Source: Stramenopiles sp. TOSAG23-2 (lineage: Eukaryota > Sar). Taken from it: a stretch of DNA of 34,030 bases. The position numbers were made by a program, and so were the translations under genes. Below the pieces are notes generated by a model. That model had not been told where the DNA came from and made no database searches. It worked only from the letters and a program-made list of their open reading frames with translations. Every line of letters begins with the position of its first letter. Within the stretch, counting starts at the first letter, position 1. Shown here piece after piece: positions 17,822 to 26,628 of the stretch. The stretch is from positions 1 through 34,030 of the forward strand of contig LT649353.1 in assembly GCA_900128395.1 (NCBI GenBank), given 5' to 3'.

Positions 17822-19162
17822 CTAACCATCGCCGCCAGCCATTCCATATATCATTGTCAAAAACGTAAACCACAATGAAAACAATTGTGTCAACGTTTTA
17901 AAATTCAATAATAGGCCATACATTCTTAACCCAACATCACCAACATTTAATCTTAGATTAAAGTAATTTATCGCATAATTCCTTTTTATCAATGAATCTG
18001 GATTATGTGTATGAATTGGTCTTCGTAAAAAATTTCGCATAACTTGCATGCCTTGAGTACCAAGGGACGCTGCCTGTACTAAAATGTATATGTTTGGTGT
18101 AATAAATAAACATTGATAAAACGCACGTATTGTAAAATCCAAGAAATTGACATTTTTTGCATCTGATGAGAGTTTACCAACAAAAAATGAAGAGCAAAGT
18201 ACACAACATGTTGTGTAAATACCAAGGTACATTCCAAATTCTTTACCAGTTATATTAATATTATGTTGTATTGCATTGAAATGATCTACTAATGCCATCG
18301 AATCAACATCTTCCTGTTCCGTATTTTTATTTCGCAAATCTTCTTTCATTAATCTCAAGCACTGTTTATAATATGCCATTTTCAATGCAAAAGACATGCT
18401 AGTATGTCCAACAACAGCAGAAGCCACAGCATAAATTGGATATACCAATATTTGATCAAGTACAACGAAAAAGTTATTCTCGCATGTAAATTTACCATCT
18501 TTCTTTATAATATCACCTAAGTTTATATTCCATATTGTGCATCCACCAATTAAACTAATAATAGGAATCGCACATGCGCCAATTACACTTCTTCGTATTA
18601 TTTTAATCATTTCCTTTAATGATTTTATATTTCCAGTCGGACAATATCCAATATCTTCCAAGGAATTACCATTTACATCTGCAGTTTGATAATTAGCTTT
18701 GAACAATTTAGGGCGGAATATAAAATTTATCATTGCAACCAATGTTAATAAAATCACTCCAATCGATTCCCAAAAATTTCTTGGTTCGTTATCTGAATGA
18801 ATTTCATAAAATGAAATGATACATGGGATGGCCTCTTTATATGCAACACTATAAATCAATGCAATAATCCATCCTACTGTACCCCACATGCAACATATAA
18901 AGATAAACCATGAATACATTTTATAGGAAAGTTTTGATTGTTTAGTAGGACAATCATACAATGCCGCCCATCGGCCTAATTTATCCATGCGCTCACACCA
19001 TTTTTTATATTCTTTTTGTAGTTGAACCAATTCTGGATTATAATAAGAATCTTCTTTTTTTTCTCCATGCACTAAATTTTTTTGTGATAATAAACTTTGT
19101 TTTGCCGCGGTATTAAGCGGGGCTTTGTTATTATTCGAGGGTGATATGTTTGCTAAATTCAT
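17822..19162 (-). CDS. Seven-TM protein resembling gustatory-receptor-like (GRL) proteins
   Basis: A 446-aa polytopic membrane protein. Hydrophobic segments lie near residues 81-104, 129-148, 188-210, 232-254, 309-332, 346-367 and 420-441. A long hydrophilic N-terminus (80 aa) lacks a signal peptide. Between segments 4 and 5 is a long helical charged loop (KQCLRLMKEDLRN, then MALVDHFNAIQHNINITGKE) running straight into TM5. A final TM follows LRLNVGDVGLRMYGLLLNFK. This layout, with a long TM4-TM5 loop and a C-terminal TM7 after a short amphipathic helix, is that of insect gustatory/odorant receptors and the GRL/DUF3537 proteins of protists and plants, which have an intracellular N-terminus and act as tetrameric cation channels. 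The assignment rests on topology and loop character, not a diagnostic motif. Another 7-TM family remains possible. Confidence 0.72.
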   Translation of the reverse strand: MNLANISPSNNNKAPLNTAAKQSLLSQKNLVHGEKKEDSYYNPELVQLQKEYKKWCERMDKLGRWAALYDCPTKQSKLSYKMYSWFIFICCMWGTVGWIIALIYSVAYKEAIPCIISFYEIHSDNEPRNFWESIGVILLTLVAMINFIFRPKLFKANYQTADVNGNSLEDIGYCPTGNIKSLKEMIKIIRRSVIGACAIPIISLIGGCTIWNINLGDIIKKDGKFTCENNFFVVLDQILVYPIYAVASAVVGHTSMSFALKMAYYKQCLRLMKEDLRNKNTEQEDVDSMALVDHFNAIQHNINITGKEFGMYLGIYTTCCVLCSSFFVGKLSSDAKNVNFLDFTIRAFYQCLFITPNIYILVQAASLGTQGMQVMRNFLRRPIHTHNPDSLIKRNYAINYFNLRLNVGDVGLRMYGLLLNFKTLTQLFSLWFTFLTMIYGMAGGDG

Positions 19163-19822
19163 CTTTGTTTGCTGTTTGCTGTGTATTCAGATTCATATAC
19201 ATGTATGTATTAATATATATAATATATATAGTCTATAAATACATATATATATGTAGACTCTCTACAAACAGAGAGTTTAAAAAAGATATTCAATTTATTA
19301 ACATTAGTTGCATTAATAATTGTAGTAAAAAAAAATAAAATAATAATAATATGCCTCATAGCTTACATTATGTAAGCCAGTAAGCTTAGTCTACCACATA
19401 TATGTAGACTCTCTACAAACAGAGAGTTTAAAAAAGATATTCAATTTATTAATTAATATGCACGTGCATATTAGTTGCATTATTAATAGTGCAATAATTG
19501 TAAAAAAAAATAAAATAATATGCCTCTTACAGTATTATGTAAAGCCAGTAAGCTTATATACCACGACGGTGGTATTATTATATTAATAGATCTATATTTA
19601 TACTGAACTGGTGGTATTTGTACGCTTCGCTCGCAATCGCAATGCTAAGTTTATATACAGTGTACTGTACTGTAATATGCTCTCAGGTACCCGGAGTAAG
19701 TCCTATGAAAAGGGGGTGTGTTTTTCAAAGTTTCAATTATTTATTTTTGGAGAGCAACGAGAAGACGGTGCGGTGGTCATGATTATAAATAAAACGTTAT
19801 TATTACCGTAGAGAGTTAGCGA
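19163..19822. promoter_or_regulatory. 5' flank of the GRL-like gene
   Basis: AT-rich, dominated by the duplication at 19247-19564. Short open frames at 19141-19338 and 19611-19811 have no protein character. No RNA gene is seen. Confidence 0.4.
19247..19564. repeat. Tandem duplication (offset about 151 bp) carrying a hairpin
   Basis: The segment from TATATGTAGACTCTC (19247) to GCCAGTAAGCTT recurs from about 19398 to 19564 with several indels. Each copy begins with the inverted repeat ACTCTCT-ACAAAC-AGAGAGT. The second copy carries an extra ATATGCACGTGCATAT palindrome. Copies are more diverged than the other duplications in the window. Confidence 0.88.
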
Positions 19823-20118
19823 TAATAATTAATAAAAAAATATGCACATCAGTCGTCACACGCATCGAAAATATAGATATACACTTGTATATATACATTT
19901 GAAACATCGTAAAAAGAATTAGAAAACACTGCGCTCGTCTTTAAATTCTAACTAGTAGTAGTGTGTGATATAATAATTAATAAAAAAATATGCACATCAG
20001 TCGTCACACGCATCGAAAATATAGATATACACTTGTATATATACATTTGAAACATCGTAAAAAGAATTAGAAAACACTGCGCTCGTCTTTAAATTCTAAC
20101 TAGTAGTAGTGTGTGATG
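19823..20118. repeat. Tandem direct duplication, 2 x 148 bp
   Basis: 19823-19970 is repeated at 19971-20118 essentially without change. The unit ends GTGTGTGAT: in the second copy this becomes GTGATGG and supplies the ATG of the short Pro-rich ORF; in the first it reads GTGATAT. Confidence 0.95.
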
Positions 20119-20463
20119 GCAGAGAATACTAACAACAACGATAACAACAACAATGGAAGACCACCTGGATCAATATCCAGACCGCCGCGCCAACCACCAC
20201 CACCGCCGCCGGCAAGATCATCGTCATTAGTAGTTGATACTTCATCTGTGAATAGTAATAATAATAGAAATAATAACGACAATCGATTAGGTGTTCGTTT
20301 ACGTCATTTATCTCCACATCCACCTCCATTAACATCCCCATTAGTGCAACTACCCAATCGTCCAACACCTGCCATTTCTGGCGGCATTTCATTAATACGT
20401 ACAACTGCTTTTGTTGACATATTTCTCGACGTGTGTATGTTGTTCTTTTTAATTCGACGTTGA
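20116..20463 (+). CDS. Short Pro/Asn-rich hypothetical protein (doubtful)
   Basis: 115 aa from the ATG at 20116 (a GTG one codon upstream is ignored). It is low complexity: an Asn/Asp-rich start, then RPPRQPPPPPPARSSS, a second Asn run, then SPHPPPLTSP. The last 18 residues (AFVDIFLDVCMLFFLIRR) are hydrophobic with a basic end, like a tail anchor. No family is recognised. The Pro runs could be a WW or SH3 ligand. It is the only frame that breaks the strict strand alternation of the window, and its start lies inside a duplicated leader, so it may be a fortuitous frame or a first exon. No donor site is convincing. Confidence 0.4.
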   Translation: MAENTNNNDNNNNGRPPGSISRPPRQPPPPPPARSSSLVVDTSSVNSNNNRNNNDNRLGVRLRHLSPHPPPLTSPLVQLPNRPTPAISGGISLIRTTAFVDIFLDVCMLFFLIRR

Positions 20464-21425
20464 ATTTGTTTATTTCAAAAATAACAAATGTATTTCTACT
20501 ATATATGTATCTCTGTTTACCAATTCTACTTTCGTATCGATGCATATACCAATTATCGATATTTGTGTGTGTCTGTTATATATGTTATGTTATTTGTTTT
20601 TAAATCTGTCAGTTGCTGTCTAATAGTATGTCCATGCTAATGTAATATTCGAAATATGGTACTTGTAATCATAATCTTCCTCTCCGTTTAACGATAATTT
20701 ACTCTGCGCTTTAATGGATTTAAGGGCTTGGCAGATTACAGTATATTAATAGTCTAATTTCACTAATATTATACCACAGGTACCAGGATTACCAGATTAC
20801 CCAATCAGAATTAAATTTGAAAATAATTAACGATAATTTACTCTGCGCTTTAATGGATTTAAGGGCTTGGCAGATTACAGTATTAATAGTATAGTCTAAT
20901 ATAATACCACAGGTACCAGGATTACCCAATCAGAATTAAATTTGAAAATAATTGCCAGATTTTTGTTGTTGTTGTTGTAAAAAATATAATTGCATATGGA
21001 CACTACTATTTTAAATAAAGATTTATTCATCAGTAATAAATAAAACAATAACCCCTGGGAACTAAAACGATAATTTACTCTGCGCTTTAATGGATTTAAG
21101 GGCTTGGCAGATTACAGTATATTAATAGTCTAATTTCACTAATATTATACCACAGGTACCAGGATTACCAGATTACCCAATCAGAATTAAATTTGAAAAT
21201 AATTGCCAGATTTTTGTTGTTGTAAAAAATATAATTGCATATGGACACACTACTATTTAAATAAAGATTTATTCATCAGTAATAAATAAAACAATAACCC
21301 CTGGGAACTATAGATGGAAGAAAAAGTTAAAAGAGTATATATATAGCGACAATAATAATAGTAATAATAATTGATATAAAAACACGTTGTAGTAAACATT
21401 TATTATATAAAACAGAATAAAAAAA
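20464..21425. promoter_or_regulatory. 5' flank of the His-tailed membrane gene
   Basis: No gene seen. It consists mostly of the three-copy repeat. The last 110 bases before the ATG at 21426 are AT-rich with AATAATAGT runs. Confidence 0.4.
20691..21312. repeat. Three-copy direct repeat (units of 139, 237 and about 246 bp)
   Basis: Copies start with ACGATAATTTACTCTGCGC at 20691, 20830 and 21067. Copies 2 and 3 extend further, through GCCAGATTTTTGTTGTTG to CCCCTGGGAACTA. Within the shared part, copies 1 and 3 carry the same variant (TATATTAATAGTC, TTTCACTAATATTATACC, a GGATTACCAGATTACCC block), while copy 2 has a shorter form. All carry CCACAGGTACCAGGATTACC. Confidence 0.95.
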
Positions 21426-22706
21426 ATGCCGTCTGCAAAAAAAAAACCTTCCGTAAAAAATTTAAGACGAAGAATGAAAAATAATAAAAAGATTAAGAAA
21501 AAAGCGGAGGAAGATGAAAAAATACAATCTTTTGAAGCGTTTCAAAAAAAATTACAAGAGGAAAGGGAAGAAGATGCTAGAAGAAGAGACATACATGATC
21601 CAATGGATGATGAAAAATTAGTGAAGGAATTGATGGAGGAGGCAGAAAAGGAAAAAAAAAATAGAATGAATATTGCTAATAATGGCGGTAGAGATAGACC
21701 TGTTGAATTATTTAGTACAGATTTATTTTACGATCGAGACTATTGTGCGATATTTATTCTTCTTTTTTTTGTTGATATGTCTATATCGTTATTTCAACTA
21801 TATTGTGCATTAGATGGGTTTGGTTTCGATAAATTTTTTGAGGAAATGCACATGTCTGGGGCATCGTCCAATACAAGAAGTAGGAGAAACAAAGGAGAAA
21901 TTAGATCAGAAATCCAAAAACATCGAATAACTATTATGAAAGGTTACCAATCATTGGTACGATTACTCTTATATGGTGCGTATTATTGTAAATGGTTTAC
22001 ATGGATTGTTTCTATAATTGAAATGGTATTTCGTTATGTGTTTTTGTCAAGTACAGGCATACCGATATTAATAGATCTAACCGTAGGCAGCTTCATTGCT
22101 TATTTTTATAATAAACCATTGATACATTTATTTCGGTTATATAATATTTTTTTAAGACTATATTTTATACATAAGGATGAGTTGGATATAGCAGTTGGTG
22201 CTGTTGAAGTAAAATTAGATAAATGTTTAAAAAAATTAAATAAACAAAAAAAAATTATCAAAGAAACAGATATAACCATAGAGAAACAAAAGGAAAAAAT
22301 AGAAAAATCAAATAGTGAAATCGCGACGTTGCAACAAGCATTGTACTATGCTGCAAAATCAGCTGAAGATGATACAGAGTATTTTTTCAAAGCATTAAAT
22401 GACATTGGTGCATTTACACCTGAAGCGATGGATAATATTAAAAATAGTTTAAATAATCCAGAAGTTGTTGCAGAAACATTGAAAAATCATAGTAAAAAAA
22501 AAGGCAATAAAATAAAATCTTCAAATAATTCAGAAAAAGATAATAGTCATCATGGACATTCCCATTCGCGTTCACATAACGATCATCATGGACATTCTCA
22601 TGGAGACTCGCATGCAAAAGAACCATCTATAGCTCCGGTGAGTAAAGGGGAAGCGAAACGAAAATTTAAAATTCAATCAGATGGAAAGATGTTGGAGAAG
22701 AAATAA
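21426..22706 (+). CDS. Multi-pass membrane protein with coiled coil and His-rich tail
   Basis: 426 aa. The N-terminal 80 residues are highly basic then charged and helical (KKKPSVKNLRRRMKNNKK). Hydrophobic segments lie at about 107-130 (AIFILLFFVDMSISLFQLYC), 175-190, 192-212 and 217-235. A Lys/Glu coiled coil follows (about 262-315, KLDKCLKKLNKQKKIIKE), then a helical stretch and a His-rich segment (nt about 22543-22617) with HHGHSHSRSH and HHGHSHGDSH. Such His/Gly/Ser loops occur in zinc transporters (ZIP, CDF) and metallochaperones, so metal binding is plausible, but no transporter signature is visible in the membrane part. I do not recognise the family. The ATG sits in an A-run context. 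It is convergent with NCA2. Confidence 0.82.
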   Translation: MPSAKKKPSVKNLRRRMKNNKKIKKKAEEDEKIQSFEAFQKKLQEEREEDARRRDIHDPMDDEKLVKELMEEAEKEKKNRMNIANNGGRDRPVELFSTDLFYDRDYCAIFILLFFVDMSISLFQLYCALDGFGFDKFFEEMHMSGASSNTRSRRNKGEIRSEIQKHRITIMKGYQSLVRLLLYGAYYCKWFTWIVSIIEMVFRYVFLSSTGIPILIDLTVGSFIAYFYNKPLIHLFRLYNIFLRLYFIHKDELDIAVGAVEVKLDKCLKKLNKQKKIIKETDITIEKQKEKIEKSNSEIATLQQALYYAAKSAEDDTEYFFKALNDIGAFTPEAMDNIKNSLNNPEVVAETLKNHSKKKGNKIKSSNNSEKDNSHHGHSHSRSHNDHHGHSHGDSHAKEPSIAPVSKGEAKRKFKIQSDGKMLEKK

Positions 22707-23064
22707 ATATGATATGATACGAGGTTCGTATGATACTTCGTATTTTTTTTAAAATAATACGAATTTTCGTATACGTTCGTAAAAAAATTAGGGCATATAA
22801 TATATGTACGTAAAATGATACGATAGACTCTTTTTAGTGCGTGTGTGAGTAAATATGATAGAGTATTGTCGTCTACACTTCGTATTTTTTTACGACATTC
22901 GTACGTATTAGCCACAGGGTTCTCTCTAGTCTCTCAATGCGAAACAACACGCACAACAAAAAATATATATATTAATATTTTTAATTACCGCAAAACAAAT
23001 GCACACACATACACTTGGTCCAATTTTCAGTGTCTCCGCTGCCCCTAAAATTTTTCTACACACG
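22707..23064. other. Convergent spacer rich in ATACGAA/TTCGTAT
   Basis: At least two inverted repeats of this word just after the membrane-protein stop (22717-22731 imperfect, 22757-22772 perfect), then further CGTA words to about 22905. No gene is seen. Confidence 0.6.
22717..22772. terminator. Two ATACGA(A)/TTCGTAT inverted repeats
   Basis: ATACGA-GG-TTCGTAT at 22717-22731 and ATACGAA-TT-TTCGTAT at 22757-22772, starting 11 bases after the stop codon. A poly-T run lies between them. Role inferred from position only. Confidence 0.4.
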
Positions 23065-25386
23065 CTACGTAAACAAATTTCCTTTTAATGAAAACACATC
23101 GGGAAAGTATCGACACATTCGATGTACAACATGTACCCTTTGTTGTACACCTAAATCTTCATCTAATAATTCCTCTAAATCTTCCTCTATACGTACACGT
23201 TCCTCTGCATCTGTTTGATTCAAATAAAAATGTACATGTACTAACTCATCGAAACGATGCAATAACAATGCTAATAATCCTAATGTTTCATTGTCCATAC
23301 GAAACAGCTCAAATCCATGCTTATCATATCGACTATTATGTGCAACTTTATTCAAACATTGTTCAATATCACGCAATGTCATTCTTAATTCAAATTTTGT
23401 ATTCCATCGAAGTTCTTCCGAGCCAAGACGACGGTATATTTCAAAACTCAATTTATACAAACCTGCTCCTACCATAAATGCAGGGACTAATGCCATCGTT
23501 TCTAAATTAAATTGATTTGCTTTCAATAAACGATCAACTTTTCCCATAGCTACCATCATTTCCTTCTTCAAGAACAATGCTTGAATAAGCATTAAATCAA
23601 CCACATCACCTGTAATCATATTTTTTTTTGGATCTTGCATTTGCAATTCAAAATTTGCAACAATATCTTTCATAATCATATTATCAGAATCATATTGAAT
23701 TCGTGCTAATGTATCTTTAGACAATATTTTATTTGGATCATCTGTCGTTACATAACTTTTCAAGGAACCTAAGTATCCTTGTTGATCAGCTAATGCTCGT
23801 GTTGTTCTATAATCTTTCAATGCACTTACCAAACTATGCTTGGCTGCTTCTATTTCTTCCGGATCGGTAACATCGCCATAATCATCAAAGAAAATTTCCC
23901 GGAATAACGTGCGCAATGGATCAGTAACATGTTCACTAACAAATTCCTCTGCACTAACTTTAAATTTTCCCCAATATTCCCTCACTGTATCTCTATCAAC
24001 GCCTTTTTGATTTGCTGTATATAAACCGGCTGCAATGCCTCCAAACAATATAGTCCATTCCGGCCAACGACGTAAAAACCAATTTGGTTTCATTAAATGA
24101 TTGTAACTTTTGCGTTGTACTTGTTGAAATTTTGGCACTGAGGATATTAATTCTCCAAGATTTACCATCAAAACTTCGGCAAATTCCACACCCATGACTC
24201 TTGGGCCACCATCTCTAGATACCGGGGAACTGAATCCTAAAGATCTTAATGCATGCGTCTCATCATCATTACTCGTATTATTATTGTCCTCGCCATAATC
24301 CTCCTCCTCTGGTATACCAGACATGACATTCAGATTCGATCCAATGGAAGCATTACGCAAAAATGCACGTGAACTTCGTTTTAACAAATCTACTAATGAT
24401 TCATTGGTAACGGTGGAACCACCTATTTCACGTTGTAAAACTTCAAATCCTTCCGCTGCCCAACCCATTAAGCTGCCATATTGCTGTTTGAAATCATAGC
24501 CTTCTGGGCATCTTTCTTTCATGTTTATCATCAAACGTTTTGTTACACCTAAAATATGCAATTGTTTCTCCAAAATTTTCTCCAAATATTGAACTCGTTC
24601 TTGGCATGATGTTTTATGCAATTCTGGATTAAACATACGTTCTGGTATTCGAAGAATGGAAAATCTCCAAGTTTGACTATTTAAATTTTTCCAATATCGT
24701 AAACAACGACAAATTTCATCTGCTATGGAAACTGTGGCATTAAATACTATTTCAAGCTCTGTAACACAAGCTAAGCATAATAAAACTATTTCCCCTGATA
24801 CAATTGCTTCTGTATCAAGAGATGATTTATTCATATTATTTGCATTGACACCAAGTGCATCCCCATAATGCATTTTTTGCAATTCTTGCTCTTCTAACTC
24901 GGTTTGCAGTGCCATCATAACCATACGTATCCCACTTACCGTACGCTTTGTAAAACGCAATGTGCTGATAGCATGAAATAAAAAACCAGCATAACGACTT
25001 TGTTTTGTATCTTCGGAACCGTACATTTCCTTTAAATCTTCAATAAGCGCTTCTACGTTGAAAATTTTGTCAATTGCAGCGAAATGATGAAAAGCTTGGT
25101 TTTTAATAGCATATTTACTTTGTCCAGGTAATAATGCATTTTTGGACCATGATCTTGAATGCCTACGAACTCTAGCTGGTGACATTAATATCGATGGTGA
25201 CTTCGGTCGATAAGATGGTGAATTAGCAATCGATTCATTCCGTATTGATACTACAGATGGCGGTTTCAATGGTGAAGATTGCAACGATGATGGATTTGAT
25301 GTTGAAGTATTATTATTTTGATTATTCTCATCTTCGTTCGTATAATTGCCCCAACCTCCACTATTATTATTATTCGTAGATGCCAT
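23065..25386 (-). CDS. NCA2: NCA2 / DGS1-family mitochondrial membrane protein
   Basis: 773 aa from the ATG at 25386 (MASTNNNN). The frame is open further upstream to 25488, but that part runs through a CG dinucleotide repeat and lacks coding character. The C-terminal half is the NCA2 domain: WTILFGGIAAGLYTANQ gives a membrane segment, followed by REYWGKFKVSAEEFVSEHVT, DPLRTLFREIFFDD, a helical block, then GDVVDLMLIQALFLKKEMM and DRLLKANQFNLETMALVPAF with a second membrane segment. Yeast Nca2 affects expression of mitochondrial ATP synthase subunits 6 and 8; plant DGS1 is a mitochondrial outer-membrane protein linked to lipid remodelling. The N-terminal half is a long helical region with Ser/Pro-rich start and RVRRHSRSWSK. 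Convergent with the His-tailed gene, divergent from the zinc-binding fragment. Confidence 0.9.
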   Translation of the reverse strand: MASTNNNNSGGWGNYTNEDENNQNNNTSTSNPSSLQSSPLKPPSVVSIRNESIANSPSYRPKSPSILMSPARVRRHSRSWSKNALLPGQSKYAIKNQAFHHFAAIDKIFNVEALIEDLKEMYGSEDTKQSRYAGFLFHAISTLRFTKRTVSGIRMVMMALQTELEEQELQKMHYGDALGVNANNMNKSSLDTEAIVSGEIVLLCLACVTELEIVFNATVSIADEICRCLRYWKNLNSQTWRFSILRIPERMFNPELHKTSCQERVQYLEKILEKQLHILGVTKRLMINMKERCPEGYDFKQQYGSLMGWAAEGFEVLQREIGGSTVTNESLVDLLKRSSRAFLRNASIGSNLNVMSGIPEEEDYGEDNNNTSNDDETHALRSLGFSSPVSRDGGPRVMGVEFAEVLMVNLGELISSVPKFQQVQRKSYNHLMKPNWFLRRWPEWTILFGGIAAGLYTANQKGVDRDTVREYWGKFKVSAEEFVSEHVTDPLRTLFREIFFDDYGDVTDPEEIEAAKHSLVSALKDYRTTRALADQQGYLGSLKSYVTTDDPNKILSKDTLARIQYDSDNMIMKDIVANFELQMQDPKKNMITGDVVDLMLIQALFLKKEMMVAMGKVDRLLKANQFNLETMALVPAFMVGAGLYKLSFEIYRRLGSEELRWNTKFELRMTLRDIEQCLNKVAHNSRYDKHGFELFRMDNETLGLLALLLHRFDELVHVHFYLNQTDAEERVRIEEDLEELLDEDLGVQQRVHVVHRMCRYFPDVFSLKGNLFT

Positions 25387-25985
25387 ATTCTTGAGTACTA
25401 TATACACCTGTTTGAAAATTGTTATCAATAATAATTTTCTAAAAATATTAATATCTCTTCCTTCAAACACACACACGCGCGCGCGCACGCCAACTGGTTT
25501 AAATTAAATTAAATATTCAATAAATAATCCTACCTAACAATGCTAGTTGCTCTGGGGATATGTGTCTATCCCGTCTTCATAACATTGTATAAAGTTTTTA
25601 TTTTTATTCATTCATTTTTATGTGAATAACAAAAGCAGAAAATAAATGTTTATATAACTGTAATTTTTCAAAAAGGCCGCGGCTATTTTGATGACGGACC
25701 CAAGTATACTCATATTTTGTAGTGAATTTTTCCTATGTCATTCTCCTCAAAAAGGGCAAATTTTTACGTTGGTAATCCAGTAATCTACTGGTGCAATCCT
25801 GGCAATCCTGGCAATCCAGCAATCCCTGATGTGTAGACTAAAAATAGCAAAATGTGGTGATGCAAATCATTCGATTACTTATACAATGCACACATGTATA
25901 CAAAGTATATGCATCTATACGGAGGACATCATCAAACTTATGTTATTTACATAAACATACGAGAAACAGGTATCATTAATATTAA
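25387..25985. promoter_or_regulatory. Divergent spacer
   Basis: Contains a CACACACACGCGCGCGCG tract (about 25468-25485) and a cluster of AATCCTGGCAATCC words with TTGGTAATCCAGTAATC at 25770-25830, akin to the left-edge and 20780 motifs. No gene seen. Confidence 0.45.
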
Positions 25986-26465
25986 TTTTTTTATCATGAA
26001 GAAAAATGGAGTAAAAGATTACACAGGCATGGTTGGTTAGAATTTCCTTTACAAACGAAAATTTGTGTAAATTGTCGTATTCGTTATGCCGATAGAACAT
26101 GTGATACTTGTAATGATGATTTATTATTGGAAAATGTGAAAGACGAGGATGAGGAAAAAGTAGAGGAAGGACAGGATGAGGAAAGTGGTTATGATGAATT
26201 AAGTAGTACAGAGGAAGAAAAACAGAAGAAGAAGAAAAAGAAAAAACATGTTCCAACAACTTTTGTAACAAAATTAAATCAAAATGAATATTGTAAAACA
26301 TGTTGGCCAATTATACATAATGAACAAATGCATGATGTAGCAGATCATGAATTTAAAAAAATCAATTTTAGATTAAGACAACGTGGTATGGAAGATTTAG
26401 ATTCAGATGAAGAAGGTGCATATAGAGGATGGAGTGAAAGTGAAGGTGAGGCAGAGGAGTATTAA
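25986..26465 (+). pseudogene. 5'-incomplete zinc-binding protein fragment
   Basis: An open frame from 25986 (after a TAA at 25983) to the stop at 26463-26465, with no ATG in a sensible place; translation must come from an upstream exon or the 5' end is lost. It reads EEKWSKRLHRHGWLEFPLQ, then paired cysteines CVNC, CDTC and later CKTC, with an acidic linker, a Lys run, and a tail RLRQRGMEDLDSDEEGAYRG. Cys pairs and Trp/Arg helices of this kind occur in B-box-like or IQ/WW-containing protist proteins; family assignment is uncertain. A pyrimidine-rich stretch ending in AG at 26000-26001 could be a 3' splice site, but I found no coding upstream exon in the 600-bp spacer. Remnant or last exon, undecided. 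Confidence 0.5.
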
Positions 26466-26545
26466 AGGAGAGGGAAACAAAAAAATGTGTTAAATACCTC
26501 CTGCTGGTGTATATTACGAACATTTGGAATAATAATTATATGCGT

Positions 26546-26562
26546 AATACGAAGTTCGTATT
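26546..26562. terminator. Perfect inverted repeat AATACGAA-G-TTCGTATT
   Basis: 8-bp arms around one base, 81 bases past the stop of the zinc-binding fragment and 67 bases past the RRM-gene stop on the other strand. Same core as at 7756 and 22757. Confidence 0.42.
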
Positions 26563-26628
26563 TTCCAGTCTTGTACGAATATGTCGTATATTTTAGTACA
26601 ATATAATATTATAAGCACACACACGCAA

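Noticed and set aside
20691-21312. CRISPR-like array
   Set aside because: The units are 139-246 bp direct duplicates without short uniform repeats or unique spacers, in a eukaryotic genome.
25387-25488. N-terminal extension of NCA2 to 25488
   Set aside because: It depends on translating a CA/CG repeat. The ATG at 25386 starts a typical Asn/Ser-rich leader.
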